Below, one piece after another: positions 16,301-25,113 of a stretch of 41,367 bases of DNA (positions are counted from its first letter, which is position 1; each line of letters begins with the position of its first letter). A program made the translations under genes and the position numbers. Source of the stretch: Vicinamibacteria bacterium (lineage in GTDB: Bacteria; Acidobacteriota; Vicinamibacteria; Fen-336; JAGNNV01). A model generated the notes under the pieces. The model made no database searches, was not told the origin of the DNA, and saw only the letters and a list, made by a program, of their open reading frames with translations. The stretch is taken from assembly GCA_016650185.1 (NCBI GenBank), contig JAENWE010000043.1, forward strand, positions 1 through 41,367. Direction: 5' to 3'.

Positions 16301-17293
16301 CTACCGATCGCTTTGCAGGAGGATCTTGACTTGGCCTTCGAGATTTGTGAACCGGGCGGCGCTCACGCTGTCGTCAAGGGTCACGGTCACCTGAACGACG
16401 CGCGCGTTGTCCGGCGCGGTCGGGTCTTCGCCGAACACATTATTTTTCCCAACGAGGGCGCCGATCCTCGAGACGCGCCCCTCAACCGGGCCGGGCAGGG
16501 CCGCGCTCGTGAAGGTCGCGCGCTGGCCCACGCTGACAAGGTGCACATCGTTGGCGTGCACCTCCGCGAGCGCGGTCATGTCGGAAACCGCCCCGATCTG
16601 GGCGACGCCATCGGGCGCCCGCTCTCCGGGGCGGGCCAAAACCCGGAGGACGGTTCCGCTGACCGGCGCAACCACGGTAGTCCTTTCGAGGAGAATCCGG
16701 GCGCGTACCAGCTCGTTTCGGGCGTCCTGGGCGTTCAGCGCATTCGATCCCTCCAGGTATTTGAGATCGGCCCTGGCCGCCGACGCCTGCTCCTCGGCGC
16801 GCCGAGCCAGCAGACGTGTGGCGTCGAGTTGTTTCCCGGGCACCAGTCCCGCCTCCACGAGGCCTTTCTGCCGCTCAACGTCGGCGTTGTACTGAACCGC
16901 CTCCGCCTCGCTCAGCCGAACCCGGGCGCTCTGCGCGTCCATTTGAAGGGCGCCCAGCCGTCCGCGCTCGACCCGCAACTCCGCCGATCGGACGTCCTCC
17001 AGGCGCAGGGCGCGCGAAGCAAGATAGGCAATCGGATCGCCGGCCTTGACCGAATCCCCTTCGGCGACAAGAAGGCTCTGAACCACCCCGTCTTCGGCGA
17101 CTGCGGCGCGTACGACCTTGCCTGAAGGCTCCAGGCGGGCCATCGCGACAATCGAGTCTCGCTTCGGGGGAGCCTGAGGCGGATCGGACTTTGCGGCGCA
17201 GGCCGGGGAGAACGCTAATGCACTGACAATGGGAAACGCCGTTAGTCGTGCCCAGGCTGCGGGCTTGCCGAGCGGTTGAGCTTGCCGTTCCAT
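16301..17293 (-). CDS. HlyD/DevB-type periplasmic adaptor protein
   Basis: A 330-residue membrane-fusion protein. It starts with a hydrophobic export segment (ARLTAFPIVSALAFSPACA) in which the cysteine might be lipidated although the box is not ideal. Then come a biotinyl-lipoyl half (VVQSLLVAEGDSVKAGDPIAYL), a long alpha-hairpin (about 95-190, rich in Ala/Glu/Arg) and the second lipoyl half and beta-barrel (TVVAPVSGTVLRVLARPGE, DVHLVSVGQRATFT). Such adaptors join the inner-membrane ABC permease to a TolC channel. The frame is open to 17347, but ATG 17293 gives the signal peptide. It is the first gene of the exporter operon. Confidence 0.85.
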   Translation of the reverse strand: MERQAQPLGKPAAWARLTAFPIVSALAFSPACAAKSDPPQAPPKRDSIVAMARLEPSGKVVRAAVAEDGVVQSLLVAEGDSVKAGDPIAYLASRALRLEDVRSAELRVERGRLGALQMDAQSARVRLSEAEAVQYNADVERQKGLVEAGLVPGKQLDATRLLARRAEEQASAARADLKYLEGSNALNAQDARNELVRARILLERTTVVAPVSGTVLRVLARPGERAPDGVAQIGAVSDMTALAEVHANDVHLVSVGQRATFTSAALPGPVEGRVSRIGALVGKNNVFGEDPTAPDNARVVQVTVTLDDSVSAARFTNLEGQVKILLQSDR

Positions 17294-17318
17294 TAAAGAG
17301 GCATCATAGACCCAATGG

Positions 17319-17348
17319 TTGCCACTCGGTTGGAGGCGTGGATACAAT
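17319..17348 (+). promoter_or_regulatory. putative sigma-70-type promoter for the TolC-like gene
   Basis: TTGCCA (17319-17324) and TACAAT (17343-17348) are separated by 18 bp, near the sigma-70 consensus, with the ATG of the TolC-like gene at 17377, about 20 bp beyond the expected start site. The site lies in the 83-bp divergent gap between adaptor and channel genes, so both may be controlled here. Seen by eye only; sigma preferences of this organism are unknown. Confidence 0.4.
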
Positions 17349-17376
17349 CCTCGCTGTGGGCCAGCCAGAACCAGTC

Positions 17377-18942
17377 ATGCGCCTCCGGCTCGTCACCGGC
17401 CGGGGTCCGGGCCGTATTCGGTTCGGCGGCTCTGTCTCCTCCTCGATCCTCGTTCTCGCCGCTTCCGTATCTTTCGCCCAGCCCGCGCCGATTCCCGGAT
17501 TGCCGCTTTCGGAGGCGGTGCGCCTGACCCTGGAGCGGCAGCCCGGGATCAAACTCGCCGAGGAGCAGTTGAGCTTCGTCAACGGGAGCCTTCAAACCGC
17601 GCTCGGCGCCTTCGACGTGCAGTTCGGTTCGAGGCTGGGGGGCGCCTGGGATCGCGTGCCCCTGGCCTCGGACGCTAGCCGACCCGGGCTGGCGGAGAGC
17701 CGGATCACGAGCTTCAGTTACGTCTCCGAGGCTTCCAAGCTATTCAAGAACGGCCTCCTCATTACACCCTCGATCAGCCTTGCGAGTGGAGACTCGAATC
17801 TCGCCACGTTCACGGAGAGCCGGTCCGTGATCGCCTTCACGCTGCGCCAGCCCCTGCTCCGCGGGCGAGGCGAGGGCGGAGTGGCGGCGGCGTCCACCGC
17901 GGTGGGGCTGGACCGCGACGCGACTGCTTTCGACCTCCGTCACGTCGTGTCTCTGAGCGTCCTCGACACTGTGTACGCCTACTGGAGCTATCTCGCCGCG
18001 GTGGAGCGCATGCGGATCGTCCGGGAATCCGAGGATCGATTCGCCGAACTTCAGGAGCACTCCGAGAAGCTCCTGGAGGCGCGTGAGGTCGCGGCCGTGG
18101 ATTTAAAGCAGCTCAGCGCGAACGTGGCGAGGCGTCGGATCTCCCGGCTTCAAGCCGAGCAAACGGTGTTCGATGCCCGCGTTCGGCTGGGCCTTTCAGT
18201 CGGGCTGGACGCCGCCTCGCTCATTTCGATGGGATCGCCCCAGGACCCCTTCCCTTCGCCGCAGTCCGAAAGTTCGTCAACCGATGTCAGTGCGCTGATT
18301 CAGACGGCGCTGGCCGAGCGAGCCGATCTGCGGGCGGCTCGTCTGCGTCAGGACTCGGTGCGCGTGGCCGTGGGCGCTGCGAAGAACGCGACCCGGGCCA
18401 GCCTGGACCTGGTGGTGGGCACCAGCTACTCGGGAGAGAGCGAGCGGGGGGGGGTGAGAGGCTTCCTCGGCCCCTTGGGCGACAACCTACGGGGCCCGAG
18501 CGCTTCGGCGGCCCTGGTCTTTGAATGGCCGACCAGCAACCGGGCCGCGCTTGGGCGGCTGGCTGAAAACCAGTCCAGCCTTCGCCAATCCGGCATCGCC
18601 CTCGCCGATCTGGAGCGGGTGATCGGCGCTCGTGTGGCCCTTGCCGTCAACAACGTGGAGAAAAGCGCCGCTCGCCTTTCCACTGCCCGGGAATCGTGCG
18701 ACCTGTACCGCGAGGCGCTCGCGGCGGAGAGACAGCGCCTGCAGATCGGCATCAGCAGCGTACTCGACGTGATCAACACCGAAGACCGGCTGAACGAAAG
18801 CCTGCTGGAGGCGGTCTCGGCTGAACTGGACTACGCCCAGTCCGTCGCCGCCTTGCGTTTCGAAACCGGCACCCTCGTCCAGCAGACGGCGAATGGAGAC
18901 GAAATCGATTTTGCCTCATTGACGACCCCGCCGCGGCACTGA
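17377..18942 (+). CDS. TolC-family outer-membrane efflux protein
   Basis: A 521-residue protein with a cleavable signal (ILVLAASVSFAQP) followed by SEAVRLTLERQPGIKLAEEQL, the start of an OEP helix repeat. The two repeats show long alpha-helical arms and beta-segments, e.g. FTLRQPLLRG (first barrel strand with RQPLLR motif) and FEWPTSNRAALGR; the second repeat ends with LDVINTEDRLNESLLE...ALRFETG. It would form the trimeric outer-membrane duct for the divergent ABC exporter. The frame is open back to 17248, but ATG 17377 begins the signal peptide and lies just after the putative promoter. Confidence 0.88.
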   Translation: MRLRLVTGRGPGRIRFGGSVSSSILVLAASVSFAQPAPIPGLPLSEAVRLTLERQPGIKLAEEQLSFVNGSLQTALGAFDVQFGSRLGGAWDRVPLASDASRPGLAESRITSFSYVSEASKLFKNGLLITPSISLASGDSNLATFTESRSVIAFTLRQPLLRGRGEGGVAAASTAVGLDRDATAFDLRHVVSLSVLDTVYAYWSYLAAVERMRIVRESEDRFAELQEHSEKLLEAREVAAVDLKQLSANVARRRISRLQAEQTVFDARVRLGLSVGLDAASLISMGSPQDPFPSPQSESSSTDVSALIQTALAERADLRAARLRQDSVRVAVGAAKNATRASLDLVVGTSYSGESERGGVRGFLGPLGDNLRGPSASAALVFEWPTSNRAALGRLAENQSSLRQSGIALADLERVIGARVALAVNNVEKSAARLSTARESCDLYREALAAERQRLQIGISSVLDVINTEDRLNESLLEAVSAELDYAQSVAALRFETGTLVQQTANGDEIDFASLTTPPRH

Positions 18943-19114
18943 GTAGGGCGCTCAGCGGCCGCGCGGAGCATCCTGGATCGCGCGAGGGGCCCTTGGTCCT
19001 CTTTTCCGATCACCGGCAGCGGCCCGTCGCAGTCGCTGCGGTCAGCTGGCCGCCCATGCCGAAGCGAGAAAGCTAAGGCATACTTCGCGGCAGGTCCCGA
19101 GTCCTGCCTCCCCG

Positions 19115-19804
19115 GTGATTGCCCTGAAACTCCTGACTACGCTCATCCTCATCCTCATCCTCGTCGTCGTCCTCCTTCTGGGCCTCACGCCGCTGCTGGA
19201 TCGATTCCGACGAACGGTGCTCAGGCGCATCCTCGTGGACGTGACCGACGTTCTGAACCGCCATGACATCGAGTACTGGGCCGACTTCGGAACCCTTCTC
19301 GGCTTGATCCGGCAGGGCGACATCATCCTGGGCGACAAGGATGTCGATCTGTGCGTCCTCGATGCCGAGAGGCCGCGAGTGATGGCGGCGTACGCGGATT
19401 TCGCCGCCCGAGGCTATTGGCTAACGGGTGAAGGCGGGGCTGCGGGCAAACTCATGCGCGTGTTCGACCTTCGCTCGCCCTTCTACGCGGATATCTATCC
19501 TTATCTCGCGAATGGAGAGACGGTCGCGAGCGTGCTCGACCCCCGCGATGACGCGCCCACCCGGCTCGTGAGCGCGAAGGAGAATGTGGCATTCCGCGGC
19601 GCCTTGATTTCAACTCCCCGGGAAGCGGAGCCGCTCCTGGAGTATCGCTACGGCCCTTCCTTCAGGATACCGAGACGGAATGACAAGGGCCGCGCGGGAG
19701 GCGCCGGGCCCTGGCACAGCCTTTCGCAGGATCTGGAGGCGAGCGCTCTTTTCGTCTGGTTCTTCCTCCGCTACGCCCTGGGCGTAAGACCGGGACGCGC
19801 TTGA
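19115..19804 (+). CDS. LicD-family phosphotransferase
   Basis: A 229-residue protein anchored by an N-terminal helix (about 4-25, Leu/Ile/Val only). The core YWADFGTLLGLIRQGDIILGDKD (about 54-76) with the acidic D-K-D-V-D is the LicD/FKRP signature (GTLLGxxRxxxxIPWDxDxD). LicD enzymes transfer a phospho-alcohol from its CDP/CMP carrier to a surface glycan; its immediate partner, coupled by a TTGA overlap, encodes a LicC-like nucleotidyltransferase that could make the donor. The start is GTG (19115-19117); no ATG is near. It is shorter than most LicD proteins and lacks a recognisable extended C-terminus. Confidence 0.8.
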   Translation: MIALKLLTTLILILILVVVLLLGLTPLLDRFRRTVLRRILVDVTDVLNRHDIEYWADFGTLLGLIRQGDIILGDKDVDLCVLDAERPRVMAAYADFAARGYWLTGEGGAAGKLMRVFDLRSPFYADIYPYLANGETVASVLDPRDDAPTRLVSAKENVAFRGALISTPREAEPLLEYRYGPSFRIPRRNDKGRAGGAGPWHSLSQDLEASALFVWFFLRYALGVRPGRA

Positions 19805-21606
19805 GGGCCCTCATCCTCGCTGCGGGTCTCGGCCGACGTCTGGGCGATCTCACCCGCGATCGCACCAAGGCCATGGTCGAAGTAGCCGGCCACCGGCTGA
19901 TCGACCGCGCTCTCGATGCCCTGCTGGCGGCAGGCATTCACGACGTGGTCATTGTCCTTGGACACGGTGCCCCGGGGTTGCGCGCGGCCATCGAGGGTCG
20001 GGGAGGCGACCTCTGCGTGGTGTTCATCGAGAACCCGGTCTACGCGGAAACGAACAACATCTATTCGCTCTGGCTCGCCCGCGAAGTCCTGGCGGAGGGC
20101 GACACCCTTGTTCTTGAGAGCGATCTGATCTTCGACCCCGGGCTCATCGTCGACGTCCTCAACGATGACTCCAAGAGCCTGGCCGTCGTGGCCCCGTTCA
20201 AGCCCTGGATGGACGGGACCGTCACCATCCTCGATCCCAGTGACGACATCGTGAGCCTGCTGCCCCGCGCCGCCTTCGAGTGGCGGGACGCGAGCCGCTA
20301 TTTCAAGACCGTCAATATCTACAAGTTCTCCCGCGGTTTCTCCCGCGATCTCTACCTGCCCTTCCTCGAGGCCTACATTCGCGCCTTCGGACGATCGCGC
20401 TTCTACGAGCAGGTGTTGTCCGTGATCACCGCGATGGGAAAAAGCGAATTGCAGGCGCACCGGACCACCCGGCTCTGGTACGAAATCGATGACGTCGAGG
20501 ACCTGCGCACCGCGGAGACGCTTTTCTCCGCCCCGCAGGACCGACTGCTCAGTTACGCCCGCCGGTTCGGCGGCTTCTGGCGTTTTCCCGGCCTGCTCGA
20601 TGCCTGCTACCTGGTGCATCCCTTCTTTCCGCCTCCAAGACTCCTGGAGGAAATGAAGGCGCAGTTCGACGGGATGGTGACCGCATACCCCTCGGGCATG
20701 GACGTGCAGTGCGAACTCGCGACACGCCTTTTCCCGGTGAGACCCTCTCAGCTTCTCGTGGGCAATGGCGCGTCCGAACTGATCCGCTCTCTGCGCCGGG
20801 TATTGCCCGGTCCGTGGTGCGTGCCCGTACCGACCTTCGAGGAATACCTCGCGCATGGAGAAAGCAACGTTGTCATCGATACATCGGGCGCCGGCTTCAC
20901 GCCCGATCCGTCGCAGCTGGAGACGCTTGCAGGCGGAGCTCGAGTCCTCGCTCTGGCGAATCCCAACAATCCCACGGGGCGGCTGTTGACGGCGCCCGAG
21001 GTGGCTGCGCAGGTGGAGGTGACGCGCCGACTCGGGATGCGCCTGATCCTCGACGAGTCGTTCATCGACTTCGCGGTAGACGCGGACACCCTCTCCCTCC
21101 TGAGCGCAGAATTGCTTGACCAGAACCCCCACGTGATCGTGTTACGCAGCCTGGGCAAGAGCCACGGCGTCGGCGGCCTGCGCCTGGGTGTGGTGGCCAC
21201 CGGGGACAAGGACCTCCTCGCCAACGTTCGCGCCGACCTGCCCATCTGGAACGTGGGTTCTTTGGCGGAAGGATTTCTTCAGGTGGCGCCGCGCCACCAC
21301 GAGGCCTATCGGGACGCCTGCCGGCGCCTGGCCGCGGAGAGGACGCGCTTGAGCGCGGCCCTCGATCTTCTGCCGGGCGTTCGCGTGTTTCCATCGCATG
21401 CGAACTTCCTTCTTGTGGCCTTGCCGGTGATGGCCACTCCCGTGGTGAACCGCCTCCTCGAGGGCTTCGAGATCCTCATCAAGGACCTCACGGGCAAGGC
21501 TGGTCTTGGAGGCGGCCGCTTCGTGCGGATCGCCGTTCGCACCGAGCAGGAGAACGACCGACTCCTGGTCGCCCTGGAGACTCTGCTGGCGCAAGAACGC
21601 GCCTGA
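19801..21606 (+). CDS. LicC-like nucleotidyltransferase fused to class I/II aminotransferase
   Basis: A 601-residue two-domain enzyme. Residues 1-245 are a nucleotidyltransferase: ALILAAGLGRRLGDLT...TKAM, ETNNIYSLWLAREVL, ESDLIFD, KTVNIYKFS and WYEIDDVEDL are the marks of the LicC/PntC group that activates phosphocholine or aminoethylphosphonate with CTP. Residues about 265-600 are a HisC/CobD-like PLP domain: GNGASELI, ANPNNPTGRLL, ILDESFIDF and the lysine K453 in SLGKSHGVGGLRLG (R461). The domain could make or consume the amine group of the activated headgroup: transaminate phosphonoacetaldehyde or decarboxylate a phospho-amino acid as CobD does. It starts TTG 19801, overlapping the LicD stop (TTGA). 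Confidence 0.85.
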   Translation: MRALILAAGLGRRLGDLTRDRTKAMVEVAGHRLIDRALDALLAAGIHDVVIVLGHGAPGLRAAIEGRGGDLCVVFIENPVYAETNNIYSLWLAREVLAEGDTLVLESDLIFDPGLIVDVLNDDSKSLAVVAPFKPWMDGTVTILDPSDDIVSLLPRAAFEWRDASRYFKTVNIYKFSRGFSRDLYLPFLEAYIRAFGRSRFYEQVLSVITAMGKSELQAHRTTRLWYEIDDVEDLRTAETLFSAPQDRLLSYARRFGGFWRFPGLLDACYLVHPFFPPPRLLEEMKAQFDGMVTAYPSGMDVQCELATRLFPVRPSQLLVGNGASELIRSLRRVLPGPWCVPVPTFEEYLAHGESNVVIDTSGAGFTPDPSQLETLAGGARVLALANPNNPTGRLLTAPEVAAQVEVTRRLGMRLILDESFIDFAVDADTLSLLSAELLDQNPHVIVLRSLGKSHGVGGLRLGVVATGDKDLLANVRADLPIWNVGSLAEGFLQVAPRHHEAYRDACRRLAAERTRLSAALDLLPGVRVFPSHANFLLVALPVMATPVVNRLLEGFEILIKDLTGKAGLGGGRFVRIAVRTEQENDRLLVALETLLAQERA

Positions 21607-21616
21607 TCGAGATCTG

Positions 21617-23383
21617 GTGGCGACGATTCTCCTGAGCTACGCCGCCGGCGCCGCGGTTCACGCTTCCAACCAGCGCACGCTTCTAGCCTCCGCAAGATCC
21701 ATCGGAGGGTTCGACCGCATCCAGGCGCACGGCCCCCTGGCCGCCGATCATCCCCTCCGCCTTGCCCATCGGGACATCTTCGAAGGCCACGAGGGCGCCG
21801 GATACTGGTTGTGGAAGCCTCAGGTCATTCTGCAGGCTCTCGAGTCCGGGTCGCCTGGCGACATCGTCGTGTATGTCGATTCGGGAGCGCGCCTGCGGCG
21901 CTCGCTTGCGCCTCTCATCGCCCTGGCGCGAGCACACGACGCGGTGCTCTTCCTGAACGATCATGCCAACGCGCCCTACACGAAGCGCGATGCCTACATC
22001 CTCACGGGTACTGATGTCGCGGATTGTCATGGGACGAAACAACTGGACGCGGCCTTCATGCTGTGGCGCAACACGGCAAGGAGCCGCCGTCTGGTTTCCG
22101 AGTGGCTCCGCGTGTGCCGGGACGCACGCGCGCTCACCGATCAGCCCGGCGCCTGCGGCCTTCCGGAGCTTCCTTCTTTCCGAGCCCATCGACACGACCA
22201 GGCGCTTCTCAGCCTTCTGGTTTTTCGGGATCGTCAGGACCTTTCCCTGGCCCTGCTTCCTCGTCGGGTGAAGTACCGTTTTCTCGAGCACCATCGCCGC
22301 CGGATCGCGTGGCTGCCGATTGCTTTGTGGCACGCCACCCACGATGCGGCGTGGGAGACTCGACGGAGGGTGGCTCGGCGACGTGATGTGCGCCACCGCC
22401 GCGGCCTGGGCCTCGCGAAGAGGCTTCAAGGCGATCCGTGCCGGATGCAGCGCCTCTCCGACAGACGTCTTTATTCCACGGTGGATCACTGCCTTTCCTT
22501 TCTCCGGACCCTTCCCGAGGCCCCACCGCGCGAAGGCCCCCCCGAACCCGTCCACTTCTATTGGGATGGTCCGGGTTTCGGGGCGAAGCCCGCGCTCTGT
22601 CTGCGTTCCTTCCTGGCGACCCAGGATTCGCGTCGCGTGCGTCCATGGCTGTGGTTGGCGCATTCGCGGGCCTGGGACGAGCGGGCCGTGAACCCTCACC
22701 TCATTCCCCTTCTGCCGCATATCGAGGCGCGTCGATTTGACCTCGCGACGCTCGCTCAAGGCACACCGCTCGCCGCCGAAAGTTGGCCGACCGGACTTCA
22801 GCCCGCCGCGGCCTCGGACCTCGCTCGCCTGCTTTGCACGTTCCACCACGGCGGCTTCTACTCCGACCTCGACGCGGTTTTCCTTCGAGACCTGGGACCG
22901 TTGCTGAACCTTACCGGCGGCCGGGATTTCGGCTTTCAGTGGTCCCTCACCCGGCGAGGCACTAACGCATTCTGCCGCCACGCCCGGAACAGCCCGCTTC
23001 TTCTGGACCTGATGAACCGGGTTCGCGAGACCGGCTCGGGTCATCCCGAGCATCTCTTCGACTTCGAAACCGGACCGAGCGAGATGCTCATCCTGCCCGT
23101 TGCCGCGTTCTCTCCGGCCTGGCTCGTGGTGGATGGTCACGACCAAAGCGCGTTCTCACCTTTCACCCGATTCGATGACTTCTTCGCCCCCCGACCTCCC
23201 GACGATCCGAGGCGGGCCACAGTCGCGACAATCTTTCCCGGGGCATTCACGTATCACTGGCACGGCCGGTGGGGAGCGCCGGAGGCCGCTTCCTCCTGGG
23301 CCGGGCAACTGGCCGAGGACATCCACCAGAAACTGGCGTCGAAGCTTCGCTCCCCGACATTCGGCCCGCGCTACGGGTCATGA
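21617..23383 (+). CDS. two-domain glycosyltransferase (DXD/GT32-like C-terminal half)
   Basis: A 588-residue protein. Residues 1-210 resemble a family seen in polysaccharide clusters: GAGYWLWKPQVILQAL and DIVVYVDSGARL are its marks. An arginine-rich linker (about 215-290) joins it to a GT-A domain (about 300-540): PEPVHFYWDGPG, SDLARLLCTFHHGGFYSDLDAVFL with the DxD metal motif, then NSPLLLDLMNR and TGPSEMLILPVA as in the GT32/alpha-1,4-glycosyltransferase region. The frame is open to 21506, but GTG 21617 lies 11 bp after the preceding stop and begins the first strand. Donor and acceptor are unknown. The linker's odd composition could hide an old fusion of two genes. Confidence 0.65.
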   Translation: MATILLSYAAGAAVHASNQRTLLASARSIGGFDRIQAHGPLAADHPLRLAHRDIFEGHEGAGYWLWKPQVILQALESGSPGDIVVYVDSGARLRRSLAPLIALARAHDAVLFLNDHANAPYTKRDAYILTGTDVADCHGTKQLDAAFMLWRNTARSRRLVSEWLRVCRDARALTDQPGACGLPELPSFRAHRHDQALLSLLVFRDRQDLSLALLPRRVKYRFLEHHRRRIAWLPIALWHATHDAAWETRRRVARRRDVRHRRGLGLAKRLQGDPCRMQRLSDRRLYSTVDHCLSFLRTLPEAPPREGPPEPVHFYWDGPGFGAKPALCLRSFLATQDSRRVRPWLWLAHSRAWDERAVNPHLIPLLPHIEARRFDLATLAQGTPLAAESWPTGLQPAAASDLARLLCTFHHGGFYSDLDAVFLRDLGPLLNLTGGRDFGFQWSLTRRGTNAFCRHARNSPLLLDLMNRVRETGSGHPEHLFDFETGPSEMLILPVAAFSPAWLVVDGHDQSAFSPFTRFDDFFAPRPPDDPRRATVATIFPGAFTYHWHGRWGAPEAASSWAGQLAEDIHQKLASKLRSPTFGPRYGS

Positions 23384-24240
23384 TCGCGACGCTCGAGAAG
23401 TTGTATGGAACCTACCTGGGCGGCTGGGCCCGCTTCCGCCGAGAGCATTTCACGGTGTTCGCGGGTCCGCGCGAAGGGCCTCTCGCGGCGGTCGATGCGC
23501 CGCCCTGGAGCTACTTCGCCGACCCTTTTCCCTGGGTTCACGCGGGCGAGCCTTGGCTCCTGATGGAGGAATTCCAGTACTTCAAGAACCACGGTCGCTT
23601 GATCACCCGTCGCCTCTCGGGTGGACCCTCCGAGGAGATTCACCTCGATGGCCGAGGCCATGCCTCGTTTCCCTGTGTGTTCGAGATCGATGGAGAGCTT
23701 CACCTGCTGCCGGAAACAGGCGAGGACGGAACCCTGGATCTGTATGTGTGCGAGCGTTTTCCCGATCGTTGGCGGCTCCGCCACCGGCTGCTGAGGGATG
23801 TCGACGCGGCGGATTCGGTTCCCCTCTTCCATGACGGCCGGTGGTGGGTCATCAGCTCGCTCCGTGAGTCGAAGGCGGACGGCGGCCATCGTTCTCTCGG
23901 GATTTTCCAGTGCGAAGATCTGCGGACCGACGCTCCAGCCCCTCATCCTGTGAACCGCGAGCGCCGCTACGTGGATTCTCCATACTCCTATGGCCGGAGC
24001 GCGGGCCCCATCCACGTATCCAGGGAACTTACGATGTTCCGTCCCATTCAGATAAGCCGGAAGGTCTATGGAGAAGCTCTAGGCTGGACCCGCATCGACC
24101 TCCTCTCCGCGACACAATTCGTAGAAACGCTCTGCGAGAAGGCGCCTTCCGAGGTTGGCCAGTTGCCGGGGCACCCCCTGCACCATGTCGCAGGGCATGG
24201 CCCATGGCTCGCCTGCGACACCCGCGACCGCAGGCCCTGA
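23380..24240 (+). CDS. beta-propeller protein like the N-domain of glucosamine inositolphosphorylceramide transferase
   Basis: A 286-residue protein coupled by ATGA to the gene before it. Repeated blades can be seen: WSYFADPFPWVHAGEPWLLMEEF, then SFPCVFEIDGELHLLPETGEDGTLDLY, then DSVPLFHDGRWWVISS. This is the five-bladed GH43-like fold annotated as the N-terminal domain of glucosamine inositolphosphorylceramide transferase, often found in bacterial surface-glycan clusters. The plant enzyme has a further transferase domain that is absent here. Whether it is catalytic (hydrolase/transferase) or binds substrate cannot be read off. The frame is open to 23269, but ATG 23380 is the coupled start. 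Confidence 0.65.
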   Translation: MIATLEKLYGTYLGGWARFRREHFTVFAGPREGPLAAVDAPPWSYFADPFPWVHAGEPWLLMEEFQYFKNHGRLITRRLSGGPSEEIHLDGRGHASFPCVFEIDGELHLLPETGEDGTLDLYVCERFPDRWRLRHRLLRDVDAADSVPLFHDGRWWVISSLRESKADGGHRSLGIFQCEDLRTDAPAPHPVNRERRYVDSPYSYGRSAGPIHVSRELTMFRPIQISRKVYGEALGWTRIDLLSATQFVETLCEKAPSEVGQLPGHPLHHVAGHGPWLACDTRDRRP

Positions 24241-24276
24241 CCGGACAAAGGACCATCTGGAGTACGCTCGCACCGA

Positions 24277-25113
24277 ATGGCGCATTACGACACCATTCTC
24301 GCGTCGTTTCGAAGTCTGCGACGGCTGGGCCGCGACCCCGAGTATCGCCGCGCCTCGGCGTTCTCCTTCATCTACGGACTGTATCCTCGGCGTCGCCCTT
24401 CTTGGGTCACGATCAATGGAGTCCGAACCCACTTTTGTGACGCATCGTCGTTCACTCACCAGTACGAGGAGATATTCGCGAATCGCACCTACGAGTTTGC
24501 GACCGACAATCCTCACCCCCTGATCCTCGATCTTGGCGCCAACGTCGGAGTGAGCGTGCTCTTCTTCAAGAGCCGCTACCCCGGGGCGCGCGTGATCGCC
24601 TACGAAGCCGACCCCAAGGTTTTCGACTTTCTCCGGCGCAATGTCCTGGCTCATCGGCTCGCTGGCGTCGAGATCCACAACGTGGCGGTCTGGACCGAAC
24701 GGGGAGAAATCCCGTTTGAGTCCGACGGCGCCGACGCGGGACGACTGGGGGAGCGAATGGGCAAGGCGGGGTCGATCGTCGTACCGACCGTTCCCATCGC
24801 GGAGATCCTCCTCGGCCACGAGCGGATCGACTTTCTGAAGCTCGACATCGAAGGCGCCGAGGATGATGTCCTTCCGGCTTGCGACGGTTTGCTCGGTCGC
24901 GTTGACAACCTCTTCCTCGAGTATCACTCGACCACTTCGCGGCCGCAGAAACTCGACGAACTCGTGGGGATGCTCAAACGGGCGGGGTTCCGGCTCTCAA
25001 TCGCTCCGGAGTACGCCCTTCCCGCACCGTTTCTTAAGAGACCCCACGAGCGGCACTTCGACCTTCAGCTGAATATTTCGGCCTATCGCCCGATACCCGC
25101 GACATCGCAATAA
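24277..25113 (+). CDS. FkbM-family methyltransferase 1
   Basis: A 278-residue SAM-dependent methyltransferase. Motif I is LILDLGANVGVSVLFFKSR, the next acidic loop is AYEADPKVFDFLRRNV, and FLKLDIEGAEDDVLP is the FkbM hallmark (KLDIEGAE). It likely O-methylates a sugar hydroxyl on the polymer or glycolipid made by the surrounding genes. ATG 24277 is 36 bp downstream of the propeller gene. The 3' end overlaps the convergent NodZ-like gene by 31 bp. Confidence 0.88.
   Translation: MAHYDTILASFRSLRRLGRDPEYRRASAFSFIYGLYPRRRPSWVTINGVRTHFCDASSFTHQYEEIFANRTYEFATDNPHPLILDLGANVGVSVLFFKSRYPGARVIAYEADPKVFDFLRRNVLAHRLAGVEIHNVAVWTERGEIPFESDGADAGRLGERMGKAGSIVVPTVPIAEILLGHERIDFLKLDIEGAEDDVLPACDGLLGRVDNLFLEYHSTTSRPQKLDELVGMLKRAGFRLSIAPEYALPAPFLKRPHERHFDLQLNISAYRPIPATSQ

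Noticed and set aside
18984..19005. Short hairpin and T-run after the TolC-like gene
   Set aside because: Stem of only four or five pairs with a wobble; too weak to call a terminator.
19771..21132. 453-codon minus-strand frame opposite the nucleotidyltransferase fusion
   Set aside because: Shadow; the plus frame holds two complete, well-matched enzyme domains.
21683..23146. 487-codon minus-strand frame opposite the double glycosyltransferase
   Set aside because: No domain and arginine-rich; the plus strand carries the DXD motif and is coupled to both neighbours.
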